A stretch of DNA of 36,742 nucleotides from a virus. Each line of letters starts with the position of its first letter. The first letter of the stretch is position 1. The notes beneath the pieces are model-generated. The model was not told where the DNA came from, did not search any database, and was given only the letters and a program-made list of their open reading frames with translations. Positions 35,927 through 36,742 of this stretch are shown here, piece by piece. The translations under genes were made by a program, and so were the position numbers. The DNA lies in the IMG/VR virus record IMGVR_UViG_3300021956_000030, positions 1 to 36,742 of that record; one strand, given 5' to 3'.

Positions 35927-36703
35927 ATGGCATCCATCACCCTCGACATCCGATCAGAGCTGCCCAAGGCCATCCGTTGGACTGACGCCATGACCAAGCA
36001 GCTGCCATGGGCCATTGCCAAGGCCATGACCGAGAGCGCCAAGAAGTCTCAGGTGGCACTCAAGGCGCAGACCCCCCGTTACGTGGATCGGCCTACACCC
36101 TTCACGATGAACAGCACATTCGTCCGATACGCCAGCCCCAAGAACCTAGAGGCATGGGTGGGCTTCAAGGAGTTCGCCTCCAAGGGCACGCCAGCGGCCA
36201 AGTACCTGCAGGCCATGGCAGGTGGTGGTGTGCGGCGTCAGAAGGCGTCAGAGCGGCAGCTGGTTGCCTCTGGTGTGCTTCCTGCTGGCAGCTTCATCGT
36301 GCCCACCGGTGTCACCCCCCTTAAGCTCAACGCCTACGGCAACCTCAGCGGCTCGACCTACACGCAAGTCCTCTCACGCCTCAAGGCACTCGGGCAGCAG
36401 GGTTACACCGCCAACGTCTCAGGCAGTCAGCGCAGCCAGTCCAAGCGCAGTCAGCGCGACTACTTTGTCGGCCGTCCCGGTGGCCTGCCCCTCGGCATCT
36501 ACGCACGCCTCGGCAAGCGACCTAAGGGAGGCGGCCTACCCCGTGGCTTTCACACGGTCTTTTACGTCACGCGCCAGCCGCGCTATGAGGCGACCTTCCC
36601 GATCCAGAAGATCCTCGACAACACATACCGCAACACGTTCGGCCCACACCTCCGGGCAGCACTGGAGCGGGAGCTGGCCTACCAGGCCGCGCGGGGGCGT
36701 TGA
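35927..36703 (+). CDS. Hypothetical, possibly virion structural protein
   Basis: 258 aa. ITLDIRSELPKAIRWTDAMTKQLPWAIAKAMTESAKKSQVALKAQTPRYVDRPTPFTMNSTFVRYAS, cited by its ends, is like the N-terminus of a family of phage proteins of unknown function (helix with LPxAIAxAMT, then DRPTPFTxN). The middle has FKEFASKGTPAAKYLQ and GSFIVPTG; the C-terminal part is basic (RLGKRPKGGGLPRGF). I remember similar proteins near phage head genes. On a circular map it would lie just before the terminase, so a late gene for a head or packaging role is plausible. Confidence 0.6.
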   Translation: MASITLDIRSELPKAIRWTDAMTKQLPWAIAKAMTESAKKSQVALKAQTPRYVDRPTPFTMNSTFVRYASPKNLEAWVGFKEFASKGTPAAKYLQAMAGGGVRRQKASERQLVASGVLPAGSFIVPTGVTPLKLNAYGNLSGSTYTQVLSRLKALGQQGYTANVSGSQRSQSKRSQRDYFVGRPGGLPLGIYARLGKRPKGGGLPRGFHTVFYVTRQPRYEATFPIQKILDNTYRNTFGPHLRAALERELAYQAARGR

Positions 36704-36729
36704 TGGGTCCTCCCTCACCCTGTAATACG
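36704..36729. other. Right-end dyad next to terminal repeat
   Basis: CACCC at 36716-36720 and GGGTG at 36729-36733 form a 5-bp dyad over the left boundary of the repeat at 36730. Hyphenated symmetry at a terminase cutting site is known from cos phages, so this dyad and the one at 8-16 could be cosN. Nothing else is seen in this stretch. Confidence 0.35.
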
Positions 36730-36742
36730 GGTGTATGCGAAT
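36730..36742. repeat. Right copy of 13-bp terminal direct repeat (possible cos)
   Basis: GGTGTATGCGAAT, identical to bases 1-13. See the left copy. Fused at this sequence, the molecule would be a circle of 36,729 bp. Confidence 0.6.

Overview
The window looks like one complete or near-complete genome of a temperate, lambda-like siphovirus of a high-G+C picocyanobacterium (Synechococcus/Cyanobium type). Support for a phage: an unbroken head-tail-lysis gene order, an integrase with a putative attP, and the same 13 bases at both ends. Support for a cyanobacterial host: tail-fibre modules and many very small early proteins of kinds I associate with cyanophages. The host is inferred from resemblance remembered without a search. 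Coding density is very high and most neighbours overlap by 1-4 bases (ATGA, TGATG, GTGA).

Layout. 1-151: left end with three dyad elements, one resembling a Fur box and one wrapping a -10-like hexamer. 152-9301: lambda-order packaging, head and tail-start genes on the + strand: small and large terminase, a gpW-like joiner with an extra N-terminal domain, portal, a protease-capsid fusion, head completion, tail terminator, tail tube, and G/GT chaperones with a canonical -1 slippery site. 9303-20488: tape measure, M, L, K, I, the J-like tip protein, then five small fibre-type genes. 20488-21682: small lysis-region membrane proteins and a GH24 endolysin. 21692-22207: dCTP deaminase.

22209-23621: lysogeny locus. 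A tyrosine recombinase (- strand) is followed by an attP-like region with six arm-type repeats around a core that copies the anticodon arm of tRNA-Lys, and then by an intact tRNA-Lys(UUU). I infer that the phage may integrate into the host tRNA-Lys anticodon loop and bring a replacement tRNA.

23616-29741: an early accessory block, mostly - strand, of very small genes with 4-base overlaps. It includes two HNH nucleases, ThyX, a DUF3310 protein, a ribbon-helix-helix candidate, a membrane-tethered helix-turn-helix protein and an NrdR-like zinc-ribbon protein. Two near-identical promoter-like elements lie in it, about 4.3 kb apart. 29361-31498: recombination operon (- strand) with an SSB-like protein, an excisionase-like HTH protein, RecT and a PD-(D/E)XK exonuclease. 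31601-35413: divergent replication operon (+ strand) with an SF2 helicase, a VRR-NUC nuclease and a primase-polymerase/VirE-type helicase. 35414-36742: a structured gap, a small unknown gene, a possible virion protein and the right end.

No CI/Cro-like repressor is recognisable. ThyX and dCTP deaminase point to diversion of pyrimidines into phage dTMP. RecT plus exonuclease provides annealing recombination, and PrimPol-VirE replication. All functions are assigned by reading motifs and gene order; no database search was possible.
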